A DNA stretch of 64,000 bases, taken from assembly GCF_013373865.1 (NCBI RefSeq), contig NC_050472.1:1674001-1738000 (forward strand). The letters are read 5' to 3'. This DNA is from Monomorium pharaonis (taxonomy: Eukaryota > Arthropoda > Insecta > Hymenoptera > Formicidae). The notes beneath the pieces were generated by a model. The model did not search any database. It worked only from the letters and a program-made list of their open reading frames with translations, and had not been told where the DNA came from. Below, one piece after another: positions 28,025 through 41,284 of the stretch. Each line of letters opens with the position of its first letter. Position 1 is the stretch's first letter. The position numbers and the translations under genes are program-made.

Positions 28025-31000
28025 ACATAAAGCAAGCTTATCTATAATCTGACAAACTTATATATATATCTTCTTAGTGTCCATAGGTATAAATTAATTT
28101 ATAGTTCTCTATAATATAATCATATTAGGCATTATTATATTAGTATTAGTCGGAAATTATCCAACTTCTCGAGATCAGACCGATGTAACGTATGAGCATT
28201 ATTTTAACATTTCCAATCGCGACTTTTTCAAGCTTTGTGAATCGAGAAATGTGATACGTCAGTTTAACACGTTCTCGAATATCGCTGTTCCGAGCACACT
28301 CTATATTAATCTTAGTGCGGTTTGTAAAAACTTACACGTGCAATTGAAATAAAGCCTCTAAAGACTCGGAGGCATGCAAATGATTTAAATAAGAAAAAGA
28401 TAGATTAGTTATTACAAGTGATATTTTATTTACAAGTAATATTCTACTCTAAATATCTTGTTTCTGCAATTTGAACGGAATTAAACGCATGTTGTAATAT
28501 GTATCTTTTTTCCATAATTCTTTTGAATTCGCGAAAATAGATTTTGTCCATGCTACTCGAGGCGTGCCTTGACTAGCTGAGAATATTGCACGCTCTTATT
28601 TACAGAGGGACAAACTATAGCCACGTATCTGCGAGTTTCGTGAACTTAGAAACTCTATCTTAATGTTAAACGGCTTACAACTTGTGCCGGATAGAGGGCA
28701 TAAAGATAACTACGCCCACGTAGGAAACTATCCGTTTTAGCAATAACATATATTGTCGGAGATGCAATTTTCGAAAGTGCGTAGCGCAGCAAGTGCGTTA
28801 CGGCTCAAACTTTCGAATAATTATAATTCGCGAAGAAATAAATTGTACATGTGCTTCTCCATGCCACACGGAAGCTTTGCGTGTATGTAACATACTTTAT
28901 GGCGATTCGAAGAGAAATGTTTCTAACGTTTTATGAATGTAACATCGTAAGACATCAAAACGAGAAATATCAAATCTCATTTGTTCCGACATGTTTTTAT
29001 ACAGAGGAAAGTTGCTAAATATGTATTATTTATGTTATTATTTGTTATATTTTCCATTTGGTACTGATTTATACGCAAATAAAATTGTTGGAAATTGTAG
29101 CATAGATAGATATTTACTACAGTGTTTAATCCTTTACCAATAAAATTAATTTATTATATGTATTTTTGCAATATGTTGTAAAAGATACAATTTAAGTTGA
29201 AGATTCTTTAAATTGTTTTTGAAAGTATTAAATGTCTGAATTAAAATAATTAAAAATATGAGAAATTATTAACTAGTACTAATTTTATTAATAATTTATT
29301 AAAAAATGGATCAAATAAAAAACAATAAGTTAAGAACGTTGAAATAAAATTGGCTTGAATTTATTTTTTCAATTGACATTTAGCAACTTTTTCCTATATA
29401 TCCGTGAAGAGTTGAAGAAGAAAAAGCATTTCTTTTTCCTTCTTTTTTTTGCTTATATATTGATCGCTCTCGCTGAAAGATTACGATATGGTGAAGTTTT
29501 GAGAGTGTTGAAACTTCGTCGTAATGTTTAAATGGTTTACGGAGTCGGATGAAGGGAAAACGTACCGGAATTAAGTGCGATATCGCCGACTATCTGCTTA
29601 GCATAAGGGATTCTTTTTAAGTAAGTAAAAACATATCCACCGTAAAACAACCAAAAAGCAAACGCTACTTTATTTAAACTGTGCGCTCCCATGTTTAACT
29701 TTTTTTAAAAAAATGTTTTCTTATAATCTTCGCGTGCATACAGTGTCGGTTTTTGCTTAAGGATTTAAGTTACAATGAGTAGAAACACGGTAGAACAAAT
29801 AATAATAAGAATAACGGATTTAACAAGGATTAATTTGTGACGACAGTGATGGACGGATCGTCGGGATATTTTCAACGCGATCAAAATAATGTATTTTACA
29901 ATAATATTTTCTCTCTGAATATCTATGACTATTTTAAAAAATTTACGCGTATATTTTATGTGCAGAAGACGGAGTTTACAATAAATGTGATAACAATTAT
30001 TTTATAATTTTTATTAATTAATTAATAGGTTCAATACTTTGCTTTTTGAAGATATTCTTGATTTTCTTTTTTCCCTAATATCATTATATAATGTGTATAT
30101 GAATTATTCATAAGTAAAATTGGACGAACGCAGTATGTTGAAAAGAGCGAACTGTCGATACGTTTCGGCATGAAGACGCCGTAGAAAGGATAATAATAAT
30201 GAAAGTATTAAATTGCATGGCTAAAAACATGAGCGCAGAAAATACGATAAAATATTTGAAAACAAACCGTCTGCAAAGGAGTGCCTGTAGACGCAGCAGA
30301 TATATCACGATGTGCGGCACGAAGATTAAAATAGCACGTACGTCAAGCGCCATGCAAGCGTAGATCGCAAATGACAATACAGAGCAGTGATCTGCTCACA
30401 CCGCTACGATTTTACACTTACGGGATGCCGGAGAGATGGTGCCCCGCTTGGTGTCAACTTGCAAATTGCTTTCCTCGAGCGAAACGATACGCGCGCAGAT
30501 CGTTCTTTTTCATCTTCGGTCGACACCACTTTGACGCCGTTGAATTTCCAACCGCTGTGGCGACGGGGGCGAAGTCAAGGGTCTTCTTTCTCGCTTTCCC
30601 AAAGGCACCGGGATATCGTCCCCGTCTTGCCGCACCTCGCACAAGTTTGTTCGCAAGTCAAACTGTCAGGATCGATTCAAACTTCGCCGGGAGCGTCGCC
30701 AGACAATTCTCAAGGATAGGAATTGACGGTGGGTACGTCGCCGTGATCCCGAATATGACGGACGTCTCCCCTCGGTGAAGAAAGAATCACCGAGAGTCTC
30801 TCCCGTGTCTCGCGCGATTGCCTCGTAATATGGAAGTTTTTGTAGAGAATTCGAAGGGAAGTCGGAAGAGAGTATCAGTTTATCAATCTCTTTCCGTTTC
30901 GCAATCCCGAGGACTTGTTGACGTGAAACGCGAATCAGCGCGTTAGACCATAATTCCTCTTGCCGTAATAATGGTAGGTAACGCGAGCAGAGAAGTTCGT

Positions 31001-33619
31001 AAAATATATATTAAATTTCCACATAAAATGACTGATTCATGATTCAATCTAATTGTAAACGTTAATTGTAGACAGAGGAAGACAGGGAAATTAGTTTTAT
31101 CACTTCTTTTATTTTAATCCGTGATTTAGCGCGTATAGAAAATTTACGTGTATCACTGTAAAGCTATTTGCTTGTCCTCGAGGCGACGGTGCTCATCGAG
31201 TCTTGGAGGGCAAACTTTTGTAGAAGTTCGATAGAGTTGGTGAAGTAGTGCACGCTGGGCGCGAGTGTACTGAACTGTTGTTTGCTGTCACTAATATACG
31301 GATTCTATTTAACTACTGTGCCTCATTTGAATGTTTATATCAATAATACGCATCTTACTTGTTACGTGCACGTAAACATCAAGCTTAGAATCTAATTAAT
31401 TTCTTTTAAATTGACACTTAGCTAAAATAGTTAAAAATGGAATAAAGATAATTATATTTTCTTAAAGAGAATTTTAATTTTTTTCCTTTCTTTTTTTTTT
31501 ACGCAATGAAGAAGTAATATAAAAATAATTTTCGAAACATAATAATTAGATTAGTAATAATATATATTCAATTTATGTGTGTGCGCATAAAAAAGAAAAT
31601 TTCTTTTTAAAATAATTTTATATTTTACAAATATATATCGTTATTAGAATTTGTCTATCACAAACAACTTTTATGGAACATAATTTATTAACTCTACTGT
31701 ATCCCGAAAATTAACTGAAAATTTTAGGCAACGTGAAACATTTCATTCGATATGAATCAGAATTAAAAATGATGTTGGAACCGATAATGAAACCGCAGTT
31801 AGCGAAGTGTGTAATTAACGACTTTACCGGAAAATCACAAAAAATTTTTTAGACAAATAATTTCTAGGTCAAAATATGTACTTTGTCATAATTTACTATT
31901 AACTTCTTGTAAGTAATAAGAGAATGTTTCTAATGAAATTTTTTGCAAGTCTTTTATAACCTTTCTCTTTATTATTATAATATATACTCGTAATATACGA
32001 GCAACGTTTAATATATGTATAATATAAAGGTAATAAATTATGTATTTTAGTTGAATTTTATTTTTAATTTTGGGAAATATTTTTAAAAAGAATGAAAGAA
32101 GTATAAATAGTTAAAATTTGTGTTATTTATACTCATAAAAGTTTAAATAAATTATAGAGGAATTAAATTGTGCACTATTATGTGTGTGCGTATGAAAAAT
32201 AAAAAGAAGGGATAAAAAAATTACGTTTATCTTTTTATTTATAGTAAATTTGTTTTTCATAATTATTATACACATATTTTACTTATATCTGTTATATTAT
32301 GTCATGATAGTACAATATAAATACGATAATATTAACTAAATGGACCGAATTTTTACCTTTAAAATAAGCCTTCTAATAGAATGTTATGAGAAACCTTAGT
32401 TCAACCCACTAGTTAGAATTTGTCTGTGATAGAGAAAAGATGGAGCATCGGATTACAGTGAAGTTCGGAAATGAAGAATAAGAGAGAGATGAGAAAATAG
32501 CTGTGCAGGCTGCAAGGACATCAAAGGACTTAGTCGATCGGGGGTCACCGAACGCAATTAAAACTTTTCTACTTCCACCGGTTAATTTGTCTTTGTTACT
32601 GGCATGACGGTTTGGCACTTCCTTTTGTTATGAAGCGCCGCTTATTCGATTCGTTTTTTCGACGCCTGTTAGAAGCTCAGTAGCTATTACTATTCCAACT
32701 GAATATTCTATTAAAGATAAACTGAATCTGAAAAAACTGATCTCTTTTATTCTGCATTTATATAGAATGAAACTATGATATACTGTAATTTGATATACAG
32801 AAATTTCATTTAATTATTTTTATTTAAAATATTTGTAAAAATCGGCTTAATACTGTGGGATTATTATTTTTTATTTGATTTAAAATTGTATAAATTTATA
32901 TACACAAATATATTCAAAACAGATATAAAATCTAACAATTTTTTTTAAAGCTTTTTCTCAAAGCTTATGTAAAAGGATTGGAATTACATTTTAACATATA
33001 GTTGAATACATTTTTTTATTACAACATATTCTATAAGCAGCGTCGGAATCAATTTCGAAATATAGTTTCTTTTACAAGCATATCGGTCAGCAGAATTCAA
33101 GTTCCCAGAAACTTTCTCTCTATCACATTTTTCATAGAGCGTTTTTTATTCATTATATGACACAGCTGGTTACTTTTGGCGACGGCTGGTCTTTCGAAGT
33201 CTTGAATATTCGAGAAGGGATGAGGCGAAGAGTGTTTAGGAACGATAAAGGGAGAATCGGTGAAGAACAGAAAGTTCGGACGCCAGATGGCCGCCTTTTC
33301 TTCAACATTTTCTTTAAGGCTCGTGAACGAGTTCTTGTCACGAGACGTTCAAAAATCGCTTAGCCTCCGGTAGATAAGCGGTCGATAAAGGATGACCTGG
33401 ACTGACATAACGACGTAACATCCGTTCTTATTCACTATCGTTGGACTTCTTTCTGCAGTGTAAGTTGATGAAAGGCTGTTCGCAGTCCGATCTTTTAGGC
33501 AGCTTTTTACGTTCCGACACGAGAGATAACTGAAGTCTCGCGTCTGTTACGATCTCTGGGAGCTAGAGGTTACTGTCCAGATCGTTGAAGAATGTTAGAA
33601 TATTCTTGTCATGATTATT

Positions 33620-33620
33620 T

Positions 33621-33651
<31 letters not shown>

Positions 33652-33664
33652 CTCTTTCTCTCTC
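33620..33664. repeat. (TC)n microsatellite
   Basis: A TC run of about 28 bp followed by imperfect TC to 33664. Confidence 0.9.
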
Positions 33665-35087
33665 CATCTTCTGTTGTTAGGATTTTATTTGATATAATAA
33701 CATGCAAATTGTCAATTCTGTGTAAAGACTGAAAAGCGATTTTAACATATATCTGATAATGCAAACTGTTCGAAAAGAGTTTATTTAGTATGTAATACTC
33801 TGCGCGAGGCATAAAAGAATTATAAATGCCATATTCTGTTCGGACAGAAATCCTAATAACACGTATACATAGTCGATGCCGGAAATGGACGTGCGCGTTT
33901 GCCTGTGTTTCCCGGGATAACGGCAGCGACATTCTTTCTCCCTCGTCCCGTTGCGTTCTTTCTTTACGATTCGTATCACGATTTCGTTTCCCGACGTCGA
34001 CGTCCTCCCTATACGTTAAAAGGAATTCTTATAGCTTCTCAGTGAACGTGGAGAAGAACGCATACGACAGACTTTTCTTCTTACGTTCCGGCAAGCCGTG
34101 CTCGATTTGTCAAAGGATGGTTCCGTCGTTCTTGACATAAATAAATCTGCGCTCCTTTCACGCTTTTACAATCTTATCGTGTTCGCGGAACTCATTACGC
34201 GGACGGTTTAAACGAGTCAAGAGTATTCGCGTTAGCTACAGCCCCGTCGTTCTTCTAGATCTCATTTGCAGGTAGTCGCGTCCAATCTTTATTCAGGAGG
34301 GATCCCGACCGAAAGTTGAAAAGAAAGCCTCTGTGCTCTTACACAGGATTTAACGTCGCTTAATTATTCCGACGACTTCTTTACGTATTTGATAGGAGAA
34401 AATATTTTATGTATAAGAAGTCAGTTCTCTAATGTGTAGTTAAAAATAGAATATATAAGTGATTAATTATTAAAAATTAATATATTACACATTAAAATTT
34501 CAGAGTTTAATTCAATTAAAATTCTACTTTAATTAGAAGTAACGTAGAAATTAATAGTTCTAAATAACTCATTCAATAGTTGTTTCTGCTTAATCTAATA
34601 AACTTAGTTCGCATTAGACGATGAAATAATAATACCTAAATACTCTTCGCAGTTTTAATGCTGAAGATGTTGGAAATTATTTCATACATATGAGTTAGTT
34701 ATCGTATACTCTTCAGTAATTTGCGCATCTTGAAAGTTTGTAGCATGTATGGAGGTTTATCTCCATACAGTACATATCGATTACTTAACTGACTCTCAGC
34801 TAAGGATGCTTATAGATCTACAGATACTAAATGATATCAAACACTCTTATCAAAGCATCACGTTTCGCAATGTCAATATGATATGTCAAAAAAAATTTGT
34901 TTATTTTAAATTATCAATTCTGCCTAAGTCGTTTTTTATTTGTTTCTGCAAGAAAGACTCGTGTAAGTAATCCGTGTTATTAAGATATCGTATCTTTTTA
35001 TGTTTCTTCTTTTCCTTATTAGTAGTTTGCGTATCCGGATATTTTCTCGTTGAAATTTTAAAATGATCATAATTACTAGAAGTATGC

Positions 35088-35141
35088 GATGTTTTTGGAT
35101 TTTCAACGTTGCCTGATGTTTTTGAAATTTCAACGTTGCGC
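35088..35141. repeat. 27-bp tandem duplication inside an 80-codon minus-strand open frame
   Basis: Two adjacent 27-bp copies (35088-35114 and 35115-35141) differ at four bases. On the minus strand they fall in an open frame of 80 codons (34901-35143) and read as two 9-residue units (NVEISKTSG and NVENPKTSH) ahead of a Lys/Asn-rich stretch. I do not recognise the translation. It could be chance or a decayed gene fragment. Confidence 0.8.
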
Positions 35142-35478
35142 ATTTCTTTGCTTTCTTCATTATTTCATCTCTCTGTGTTCGTTTTCACGTTTCTGCGACT
35201 TCCTTTTTCCCCGGTTAAGCGCACGTTTGCTTTCGAAGGTTTATTAGTTTCTTAACCTACTTTTGAACAATGTACGCGTACGGAACAGCATGAAGTCTCT
35301 TAACGATGTCTCGTAACTTTCGTAAACAAAGCCGTTCGACGTATCGTCTGCATATGCAGCACAAATTTTGTTTATCGTGATAACGCAATTGCGATATTGC
35401 ATTATGCGTTATTTTTCTTAATGAATTTTATAAAATAAAGAGCTTGCAATGTACGATGATTTTAAATAAAAAGTTTAT

Positions 35479-35487
35479 GGGGGGGGG
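35479..35487. repeat. Run of nine G
   Basis: A homopolymer of nine G on the plus strand in an AT-rich setting. Confidence 0.9.
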
Positions 35488-37256
35488 ACACTATATTGTT
35501 ATTTAATTATAAATACATTCTATATTCCGCAGGATCTTAGCTTGCAGATCTCAATCCACTTTATAATCTCTCTTTCTCTCTCACAATTCAATTTATTACA
35601 ATTCTAAAAGAATCTCGGAATTTAAATAAAAGATTTAACGAAGCTTTAATGCTGAAAAAGTTACGAAAAAAATCTATCTCTCTTAACAATTACGCGAAGG
35701 AAAATTCCCAAGTTTGTCTTATTTAATTTGCCCATTAAATTGAACCTATTATTCTAAAACGTTTTCATATAATTCCATCCACACGGTATAATAATAAAGC
35801 CAGTTTAAATATATTTTTACTTGCGGCAATTCGCTCATACGTTTAACATATTTCTATCACCGGAGATCGTGGTGGTGGAGATAGGAAATTTCCTAGAGTC
35901 TTAAAGGTTGAAACCAAATAAGACTAAAAGACACGAATAATGGTATTCTCCCTAAGTTCGTTTTCCAATTCCGCCAACCTCCTGTGTCCCAGAACAATTC
36001 CTTTGTTCTTTTGTTGAATTTCTCCGAGGTATCGTTAAAGCTAGCACTCCGGAAGCGTTGTCAAGTGAAAAATACACGGACATGGACATATATGTACGCC
36101 TACCGACATTTTACATTCTATACGAAATAAAAGAGTTAATATTTATTGGAGTAAAAAGAGAAGGGAATAACGCACTGGAACGAAATTATTATTAGAAACA
36201 GCGAAACGCAAGAATAAGCATAAAAAATGGAGGAATTTGTCTTTTAGAAGAGAATGAAGACAATAAGATGAAGAAGTGCAGAGAATAAAGAAAAAGAAAA
36301 TAAATATGAATTTACTCCAGCCTGTTCACATTGCTATTGGCAGTATAGATAGAATCTTTTTCGACAGGAACGCAATTTTAAAAGAGAGTACGGGACTGAT
36401 AGTCTTATTTATACGCAATCCTCAGTTCTGTAACCAAACAAACAACAAGTAACTCAAGAGAGGGTGGAGAGACGCGCGAGTCGACGAGATCGGAAATAGA
36501 AATAGGAAAGACGAGAATGCGAGCCGAAAGGGAAGAAGGGAACCGCTAGGGCGGGTGCGCGCCAAATAAAGAGTTACGGATAAAAAAAAAGAGATGCTAC
36601 GGCACTGTAATATATCCCTCCTTTTCTGCGTCCCTCGAGGGAGCTCGATTCAACCACTCTGTTTCCTCCCGACATCCAATTTCCATACCATTAAGGGTAG
36701 TCCGCCCACACGCGGAACGTACATATCTTCGGCGCGCGGCGTACTTTCCCGACCGCCGCGCGCCGTCGTGTTTAAGATCACCACTCACGAGAAACGATCG
36801 CGGAGATACGACGAACGTCAAAGAGGTGACATCCTCCAGCGATATCCTCCGGATAATAATCCGGGTACGGCCATTTCCGGCGTGTGAATGCGACCTTTTT
36901 ACAGGCAGCGTGATGATAATGAGCCGAATAAATGGACGCCGAAGCTGCGGCCTTAATAACACGATCAAGCCGCGTTGCGGTTAAATTGCAATTGCGCAAC
37001 CGGGTCGTGATGATTAATAAGCTGCGTAACAAAGCATTTGCGTTTAATGTAAACGCAAGGATAGGGAAAAAGAATATCCGCACATTGAATTTTTGACATT
37101 TGTCGAGCGTTTTTAATGTTTTTCAGCAATTTATTGTATTGTATTTCTATTTGTGTACGAGTTTATATGTTTTGCTTGCAAAAATTCACAAAAGTAATTA
37201 AATTATTGGTGAAAATATCATAAGAATTAAATGCTGCAACATATCTTAATGTATAA

Positions 37257-37508
37257 CTACATTGTGAAAATTTTATGGTACAAATTATTATAGTAAATAG
37301 TAAAAAAGTTATTATAGTAAAAAATTATTATAGTAGATAGTAAGTGCGGACCAAAGAAGAAATTTTCATTCAAACAAAATTTTTATCATGTTTTTTTAAC
37401 AAATTATAGTATTTACACTACTTATGGTATAAGTTTCTGAAATTTTTTATTATGGTCCGTAGATATATCGTACATAGTAATTTTCGATATAAAATTTTCT
37501 CCGTGTAG
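37257..37508. mobile_element. Diverged palindromic MITE-like element
   Basis: The left end (CTACATTGTGAAAATTTTAT, from 37257) and the reverse complement of the right end (CTACACGGAGAAAATTTTAT, ending at 37508) agree at most positions. A second inner pair also matches in inverted orientation: CGGACCAAAGAAG near 37348 and CGGACCATAATAA (minus strand) near 37460. The left half carries an extra AT-rich tandem block at 37283-37343 with three TTATTATAGTA units. I see no transposase frame and no certain target-site duplication. The CACGGAGA-like terminus resembles the element at 44678-44980, so the two may belong to one nonautonomous family. Confidence 0.5.
37283..37343. repeat. Degenerate tandem repeat, TTATTATAGTA unit
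   Basis: Three copies of TTATTATAGTA lie within 61 bp, separated by A-rich spacers, inside the left half of the MITE-like element. Confidence 0.7.
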
Positions 37509-39680
37509 AATCTTTAGTAGATTTTTACTGTCCAATCATTCTTCATAATAAATTTATTAATGATAAAAATTGAAATTGCGATAAAAGTTGCTAAAGGGAG
37601 ACAAAATTGAGTTCATGGAGGCGCATAAAAGCACAAGGACATTTTCACCGATGCATCAAGGCACAATGTCCGGAACTTAAGAAATAAATCGGCGTTTCTT
37701 GAAGATACGAAAAGCGGCGCAACATGCTCACATGTTATATTGGCTTGATGATACGTGCGAATAATATATTATCATCGTCGCGGCAAATGGCGAGCATAAA
37801 ATTGTTTTTGCTGCAGTATTGGTTATTAAAGAGGTGCGCAGCGCGATAAATGCGAATACAATGACGCGGAGTAGGTTGATAAACGATGTTAATAATCGGG
37901 CGAACGGCGCAACGTAAAACCGGATAATCGCAACGTAGCAAATTTCCTTTGTGGCACGCGGAGCGTAAAATATGAATTGGCGTATTCGTGTGTAACAGTT
38001 ACTGCCAGTCATCTTGTGGCGATTGCCAATAAAGAAACTAGTTATATTGGCACAGCCTTTGGTCCCTTTTTCGTTACGTTAACTGATGTCCGAGGAACAA
38101 CCGATACTGAAACGCTCCGTGCTACACGACAAAGCAAACAGCGCACACGCGGTATTACTGCGTTTGATTCAGGATATTTGTGTGTTAAAACCAGTCTCCG
38201 TGTAGCTACGTTGCCTGTGAGTAAAATCAATATTACTTTAGGCATTACTGCCACTCGATTGTAGTGATCGCTGTTTTTCTCGCGCAATAAACAAGAAGAG
38301 TTTCGTAATCAGCAGTGACCATCGCTGTTCCTGGATAGGATATTCGATAAATTCACAAAGATACTCCCTCCTGGAGCCATAATTTACTCCTTACTCTTCT
38401 TCTAAATTAGCCAGAAAGGCTCGTGGATTCTGCGCCACTTATCTCGATTTGCCCTTCTTTCTGCTGTGTTCGCGAGCCAACCAACGCGGTCTTTTTGGAA
38501 GTAGAAGTTTAACGGGAGCTGAAGGGTCTAGATGCTATCGCGGTACTTCGGAAAATTCCGCCGCTAAATTCCGACCAGTCATTTCCGTGTGACGGGACGA
38601 GCATTTATCGCGTATCCGCATTCCTAATCGATGGATTAACAAAAATTTATTCGTACTCACGGTCAATTCAATACTTTCGATACCGCAATCGTGTTTTATT
38701 TGCATCTCAACAGTTATTTGTGTGTGAGAAAAATTATTTTGCATTCCGAAATATCTCACTTTAAATAGCACACGGTAAATTTAAAAAAGAAATACGCAGC
38801 GAGTAAATGAAATAAAGTAATTTTATATACAGTTAAGCATAAAAGAACATTCGAAAGTCTCGTGAAAATTTTATCGGCGCGAATTTTTCAAAGAAATGCT
38901 AAACTATATATTCGGCCATACTACGGGAGAAGCAGAATTCTAGAGAGCATTCACGCTTACGTAACGAAATCTTTATAAAATATTAAACTCGGAAAAATAT
39001 TAAATTCCAGATTGGTCTCTCCGTGCCTCGTAAAGTTCTCTCATGCGTCAAATTCCGTGATAGCGCTCGTACGTTTTTTTTCCACATCTACTCTTCATCT
39101 TTCTACTTCCTCTTTTTCTCTCTTTTGATTTCCTTCTTTCTTCTTCGAGATAAAAACTCTAGCAGACCGGAAATGAGATATAACTGAGTACCTAACGTTG
39201 TCTTTCTAATATCTTGTGTCGAACTGTAAAGAGAAGTATCCCTCTGTCGATGACCTCGTAAATTCTCGTCACGTAAAAAAGATCTTGAAGGATAACGATG
39301 TTAAGTGCTACCAAAGGTTCACGCTATCAATTGCGAAAGTTGCGCTTTTCTGTGGTTCACTCAGTTACGTGAAAAGACGTTAGAGTGGTAGAAAAGGTGC
39401 AAAGAAAATATGTGACTTATATAAGTTCAACAAAAAAGTATTTTCTACTTTTCCTTATCTCTTGTTCTTGATTTCTTCAGATCATCTGGAGTTAATCTGT
39501 GAACGAAAATTCGATGAAGTTCTGTTATTTATTACAGGTTAATTTCAGAGCATAAAAATATTTTATTACATTTATAAAATTAAAGCTTTTATGATATTAA
39601 AATAATGCGCTCTGGAGCACGAATTATTTAAATAATATAGCTATAATTTTTGACTATGTAGTTACAAATTAGACAAATAA

Positions 39681-39705
39681 TGTGTGTGTGTGTGTGTGTG
39701 TGTGC

Positions 39706-39741
<36 letters not shown>
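39681..39741. repeat. (TG)12 facing (CA)n: snap-back hairpin microsatellite
   Basis: Twelve TG units (39681-39704) are separated by CTTT from about sixteen AC units (39709-39741). The two halves are complementary, so the strand or transcript can fold into a stem of about 12 dinucleotide pairs. Confidence 0.95.
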
Positions 39742-39742
<1 letters not shown>

Positions 39743-40304
39743 GAAGTTACGATTCTAACGTTCTACTTTATACGCTGTACGCGTTGGTCCATATTCTCAT
39801 CGACGAACGAATTCTATAAAGGAAGTAGGAAAGCAGCATTGTTCGAAAGTACTCTTCGAAACTTTGTAATGGACAGATTTCTGTATTTTTACTATCCTTG
39901 TTCGATGCCTCAATATGATTTCATTTCTTGCTTCATCAAAGCGAACAAGTTCTTAGATTCTTCCTTCACTTTTCTTTGCCCCTATAGATTTTTTTGTGAT
40001 TAAATCGGCGGGAACACCCGACACGGTTACGTTCTTATTCGTGTAACTTCCTTACAGATTTCTTGCACACTTGGATTTCGTATGGCATACGACGTCCATT
40101 CCTAGCTATTCGCGCCAAGTTTCAAGTTTCATTTCGGAAAGTTCCTGCTGACGCATTCGCTTGGATTTACTTATGTAGGCGTGCGAACTGCAATCGAAGG
40201 TTAAGGGTTGGCAGAGTTTAGAGCAGTTTTGGCATAGGATTCCCAGTAACGCATGCTTTACGCCAGATATAGAATTAACACAAAGAATTTAAAGTTTAAA
40301 CTTT

Positions 40305-40393
40305 AAATCAGCGTCTGTTTTACGCGAACTAAATATTTAAAGTTTAAAAGAAACTCTTACAATATTTAGTTTGCGTAAAACAGACGCTGATTT
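40305..40393. repeat. Near-perfect inverted repeat, 33-bp arms and 23-nt loop
   Basis: The left arm 40305-40337 and the right arm 40361-40393 are reverse complements with one mismatch in 33 (G at 40325 against A). The loop is 40338-40360. The hairpin spans 89 nt, a size similar to a miRNA precursor. The near-perfect pairing suggests a recent foldback element rather than an old miRNA. A separate palindrome, TTTAAAGTTTAAACTTTAAA, abuts and slightly overlaps the left arm. Confidence 0.85.
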
Positions 40394-40568
40394 CCCACCT
40401 GCATTATTACGCATTTAAATTAAATTGCAATTCTGAAAGTTTAATCGTCTTTTTATCGTCATGTAAAATTCTAAAATCTGCATAAATCTCGAGAACGCTT
40501 TTACTGGCGCTTTGTTTCGCTTCCTTTACATATTGTTTACTCATTAAATAAACATAATATTTGACCTG

Positions 40569-40592
40569 TTAAATACATATTAATGTATTTAA
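40569..40592. repeat. Short AT-rich palindrome
   Basis: The arms TTAAATACAT and ATGTATTTAA flank a 4-nt spacer. Confidence 0.8.
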
Positions 40593-41262
40593 TTGTTAAA
40601 TATTAATAAAGATTATAATATCCGTAAATAATCCGTACTGCAAAGCGTAAATAATTACGTAGTGTAATGCAACAAATAACAAAATCTCGCATGGGTATTA
40701 ATTGAAAGCGACTTGTTCAATAAAATGTTGAACACGAGTATGATTTTATTCTTTATTCGAGCGCACACATTCACACACTTGCATGAAAAATAGCATAAAA
40801 TATAATGGAGTTTTACATGAAAGGATAAACATTTAATGAAAATATTTTACTGCCAGCGTTGGAAGAGAAATATGCGTTTATTTGACCGTTATAATAATAG
40901 ACGATTCGATGATATAAATTTTTTAGTACCTACAGTTGCGCCTGCGATGGAATTACATAATTTATTCGTGTTGCCGGCGATAAACTATGTACTCATAAAA
41001 ATTCTTATTGGTATGCGCATAATTCTTATTTAAATTCGAACACCGAGGTAACAATATCTTACCGATAGCTATAAAAGATTGAGCGTTAAGTTTTCCTTGG
41101 TTATTTTTATGTCATTTATATTTTTGTGTGTTACTTTTTTTATAAATCCAGATTTTTTGTCAAATAATATAACATGTTAAATTATATTAACTGACTTCCA
41201 TTGAATGAAACATTATATTGTTCATTATTAGATGCAAAGACTTCTTTAATTGGCCATTATCA

Positions 41263-41284
41263 TTTATTATTATTATTATTATTT
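41263..41284. repeat. (TTA)n microsatellite
   Basis: About seven trinucleotide units. Confidence 0.85.

Noticed and set aside
30371..30778. 135-codon plus-strand open frame, with a second overlapping frame of 110 codons
   Set aside because: Two plus-strand frames and one minus-strand frame are all open across the same GC-richer patch. None shows a recognisable domain, so low stop density explains it.
36594..37083. Overlapping open frames on both strands near 36.6-37.1 kb
   Set aside because: They are mutual shadows in a CpG-rich patch with no family signature.
39680..40003. 107-codon frame starting in the TG/CA hairpin
   Set aside because: The start consists of Cys-Val and Thr-His repeats from the microsatellite; the remainder is AT-rich with no domain.
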